A stretch of 64,000 nt of DNA from positions 18,870,958-18,934,957 of the forward strand of contig NC_133219.1 of the NCBI RefSeq assembly GCF_040436345.1. The letters are read 5' to 3'. The notes under the pieces were generated by a model. The model saw only the letters and a program-made list of their open reading frames with translations. It ran no database searches and was not told the DNA's origin. The position numbers and the translations under genes are program-made. Within the stretch, counting starts at the first letter, position 1, and each line of letters opens with the position of its first letter. This DNA is from Pagrus major. Taxonomy: Eukaryota > Chordata > Actinopteri > Spariformes > Sparidae. Of this stretch, positions 60,801 through 64,000 are shown piece by piece.

Positions 60801-63800
60801 CACTCCTGAAGGTTATTTGGATCTCTGTATTTGGCCAACTGATTAGCCCTATCCTGGGAGGGAGATAAATCTGACAGGGCACTGTTTGGCAGCCAGGTAG
60901 AAGGGGAGGGCAGGTAGGCTCAGAGCTCACAGCTATTTCCTCCTCATGGACGGATCCCGAGGTGCACAACATGTTCGTTCAGAGTAAAACAATTCAAGGA
61001 TTAAAAGGAGACATGGATGAATTTCAATGTGCTGAGGCAAATGTCAAATTAAATATTCTGTATATTAGCTTACCTTCCTGATTTAAGTTGTTTTGGCGAT
61101 GTTCAATTCATCATCAATTAATCTGATTCTGATTAGTCATTTATTCTCCTTTTAAAGTCAGAAAATAGTGAGAAAATAGACAGAAAATAGTGGAAATGTC
61201 CACCACAATTTTCCAGAGCACGAGGTGAAATCAGATTCAGATCACTTGTTTTATCTAACCAACAGAGCAAAATACTGATCAAACATTAGTGGTTTCATTG
61301 ATAACCCTAACCCTTCCAGATTCTCAAAGGAGAATATTTGCAATATCTTGTCCTCTTTGATATTGAACTGAACTGTTAATGGGTACAGGGTATATACAGG
61401 AATCCTGAAGCTAATTTTAATACCTTTTTAAGACACCGCGGATACCCTGGGGTACTATTAAGACTGTTGAACAAAACAAGTAGTTTAGTTATTTAATATG
61501 AAGACATCAGCGCAGGCTGTGGGAACTTTTGATGGACATTTTTTTTTTTCACACTGTAGACTAAACGTGGACGGATTAATTGATTAAATTACTTTCTTGT
61601 CCATTTATCTTTAAAAATCCTCACATTTGGGAAGCTCGAACCAGAGAATGTTTGGTAATTTTTTGTCAAAATTACAAGACATTAATTTTCGCTTGCTTGA
61701 TTGTTCATTTAATCAGTAAAGTAATCATTTCAGCTTCAATTGGAACTAAATATGCAAGTCACTGTGGATAAGAGCAGCTAAAAAATGTGATATACACTAA
61801 TTCAGATGAAAAACGAACAAGTACAAAACCTTTTGGAAAAAGAAACAGAGAAACACTTTTGCAGACACATTACCTAAGATACAAAGTTCATTACGTGATG
61901 CTCAAGAACAAGAACAACATGCTTATAACCCTGCAGAGTGATTTATACTGAGCTGATAAGATATGAATTAGCTTTGGAACAACATCAAGGTCACATTTCG
62001 AGACTTGCACTCACACACCAGTGGTACACAATGGGGAAGGCTAGCATCAAAAAACTTTTTACACACTACTTAGACACAGAGACTCTTGGAAAAGCCTCCT
62101 CTGCAGTGACAGGGTTCACCTTCAGTCGGTGGAAGCTTCCTGTTCAGATACGACTCACACCCACACACTGAATTTGGTAGAGGTTGTACCAAGTAGGCAC
62201 CAAATGTTTAGACTGGCTCTTTGACACTACAATACTGAATCACATCTCTTACAAAGCTCCTCTCTTGGCTTTGTATATCACAAAATGCTGAAAATTGTTT
62301 TATAGGTATCCATCCTTTGGCAGACCTTAAATCTGATCCCTCTCTCACATAGTATAAGACACAGTTCATGGTCTACAATATGCACTGTATAAAAGAGGGT
62401 TACTTCAACATAAATAATTTCAGATGCTCAAAAGACTCTTTATCACTGTCCTATCGTATATGATCAATTTTGATAGTATACCGTAGTATGATTCCCAAAG
62501 ACTGTAAGACCGTCTTACCAAGTAGGTTACAAGAAGTAATTTCAAATATACGTATATTTGGAAAACTTCAACTTGAAACGTCAGTCGCTCACCAGCTCCG
62601 TAGAGATTGATGAGTTTTGTTCATCATTATGAACAAGGGTAGTGTCTTTTCCTAATTGTAATTAATGCTATGGTTGCTCAGCTTTTGCATGTTTGAGTGT
62701 TTCTAAGTCTGACGATATTTCTTCATAATAAAACATTTCAAAATAATAAGAAGAATATTTAATATATTTAAATCTAAAATCTACAGAAGGGAATATCACT
62801 CTTTGATTAAAAAAAATACACAACTTGGGACGAGATTTCACTTCAGTTTAAGGGGTCACTGAAAACCACTGATTTAGGCGGTTTGTTTCTCTGGTGTTGG
62901 AGCCTGCCCTGAGCCGACACCAAATGTGGGACCACCCGCTGAGACTGTTGTTATCTTGTAATGAAGCATGGCGATTCACGGCAGGAGGCTGACGTGGGAC
63001 CCTCACAGGAAACGGACAGGTGAAAGTCATAAACAAATACAGGTATGAGGGAAGATGTGGGGGTCTTGAGGTTTGCGATGCTGGTGGTGTCAGCAGTGTA
63101 TTTCACTAAGAGAAGGATGTTGATGTTGTAGTGAACACGCTCTTCCCCTATGTCCTTTATAAATGAGCTAAAACATACAATACCACTGCTGTATAACAAA
63201 TCAACTTCATCTTTTAATTCTGAAAAAAAGATGCATGTGTTATGGGGGTGTGCTATGGGGTAAGATCAATAATCAAATTGCTGTATTTTGAGTATAAATT
63301 ACAGCAGTGCTTACATTTCTGCACAATAATTACAAAATAATTTAAAAAATGTTTTTTTGGACATGTCATCACAACCCAGGGCAAAACACTATACAGCCTT
63401 GGTTAATTACAAGAAAAATACAGCTCAGTTTTACACAAAATATGGCCTCACATAACTGAAAAATATCCCTGCACTACTGAATGTGTGACAGATGCATCAG
63501 TGGGAAGAGCAATATGAACTCCAGACTGTCCAAAAGTCAAAGAAGTATGAGTGAGAGCAGCATAATAGGAGTCAGCAGTAACCTCCACCATGGCTGCACA
63601 GACAAAGAAAAGAGCGCCACCTACAGACGTTTTGAACTTAATAATCAATCTGCCCCCTCACTGACTCACTGATCATCAAATGTGCAACATGCAATCCGAG
63701 ATATGCAACACGAGATAATTTCTTGCACTCATTCTGGCTAGTTTCACTTATAAAGCAAATGCCATACACAGCACTAGCAGCCCATACATGAGCATGCAAG

Positions 63801-64000
63801 ATCCTTCTATAACGATGTTATGTGCTCTGACCTTTTCTTCTCCTCTGTTCTCCTTCCCTTCTCTCAGGTGCTGCTCATCAGGCAATGAGCCCTGCCCCAT
63901 ATTTACGGGAGGGTGGAAGAGAAAGAGCTCTTCTTCTTCCACAGACCAAGCAAGTCCTGACGGTTTTTAGATTGTCTGTCTTTGTCCTCAGTTGGTGTTT

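Larger units (their letters stand above)
48889..64000 (-). other. dmrt1: dmrt1 last intron (partial, more than 15 kb)
   Basis: From the exon acceptor to the window edge I see no further dmrt1 exon and no other convincing gene. The stretch holds dispersed repeats (50990-51300, 51340-51470, 52269-52635, 55665-55850, 57627-57850, 58939-59293, 61110-61240, 61565-61740), microsatellites, a poly-G run, and complex non-repetitive blocks near 56480-56900, 58350-58680 and 60455-60950. Intron status is inferred from the minus-strand exon at 48728-48888. Confidence 0.7.

Noticed and set aside
62848..63199. Possible dmrt1 upstream exon (minus strand)
   Set aside because: Translations in these frames show none of the Dmrt1 mid-protein motifs and splice sites were poor.

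Overview
This window is animal nuclear DNA, almost certainly from a ray-finned (probably percomorph) fish. Intron-containing DM-domain transcription factor genes sit in AT-rich, mostly non-coding sequence. That sequence is full of long (GT)n/(CA)n, (TA)n and (TTA)n microsatellites and degenerate dispersed repeats of kinds common in teleosts. There are no operons or other prokaryote features.

The coding content is the vertebrate DMRT cluster, all on the minus strand. Reading in the direction of transcription (high to low coordinates), the order is dmrt1 (last coding exon only, 48728-48888), dmrt3 (complete, two coding exons, 36210-39455) and dmrt2, most like teleost dmrt2a (complete, three coding exons, 22660-26637, plus a predicted 5' non-coding exon near 27251-27480). 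This matches the conserved order DMRT1-DMRT3-DMRT2. The spliced models give 525 aa for Dmrt2 and 466 aa for Dmrt3, with intact DM zinc modules and consensus splice sites. The DM-domain exon and middle exons of dmrt1 are not in the window, so they should lie beyond 64000 and the last dmrt1 intron must exceed 15 kb.

Region by region: 1-22400 is gene-free sequence downstream of dmrt2, with microsatellites, dispersed repeats and a few complex blocks that may be regulatory. 22400-27560 is dmrt2. 27560-35700 is the dmrt2/dmrt3 intergenic interval, with two TTAA-bounded MITE copies, a degenerate minisatellite of about 1 kb and a (TA)n tract of about 170 bp. 35700-39800 is dmrt3, with a long foldback in its probable 3' UTR and an intron that holds a regulatory-looking block. 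39800-48100 separates dmrt3 from dmrt1 and mixes repeats with candidate regulatory blocks. 48100-64000 is dmrt1 3' end and last-intron sequence, with a CpG-rich block near 60455-60800 and a 28-nt poly-G run.

Functionally, dmrt1 is the male gonad-determination or maintenance factor of vertebrates, dmrt3 acts in spinal interneurons and gonad, and dmrt2 acts in somite/left-right patterning and muscle. Tight linkage of the three suggests shared regulatory elements. I found no unknown protein system. The most interesting signals are non-coding: the dmrt3 3' foldback, the degenerate minisatellite, a half-length TTAA element that seems to use an internal end, and the CpG-rich block inside the dmrt1 intron.
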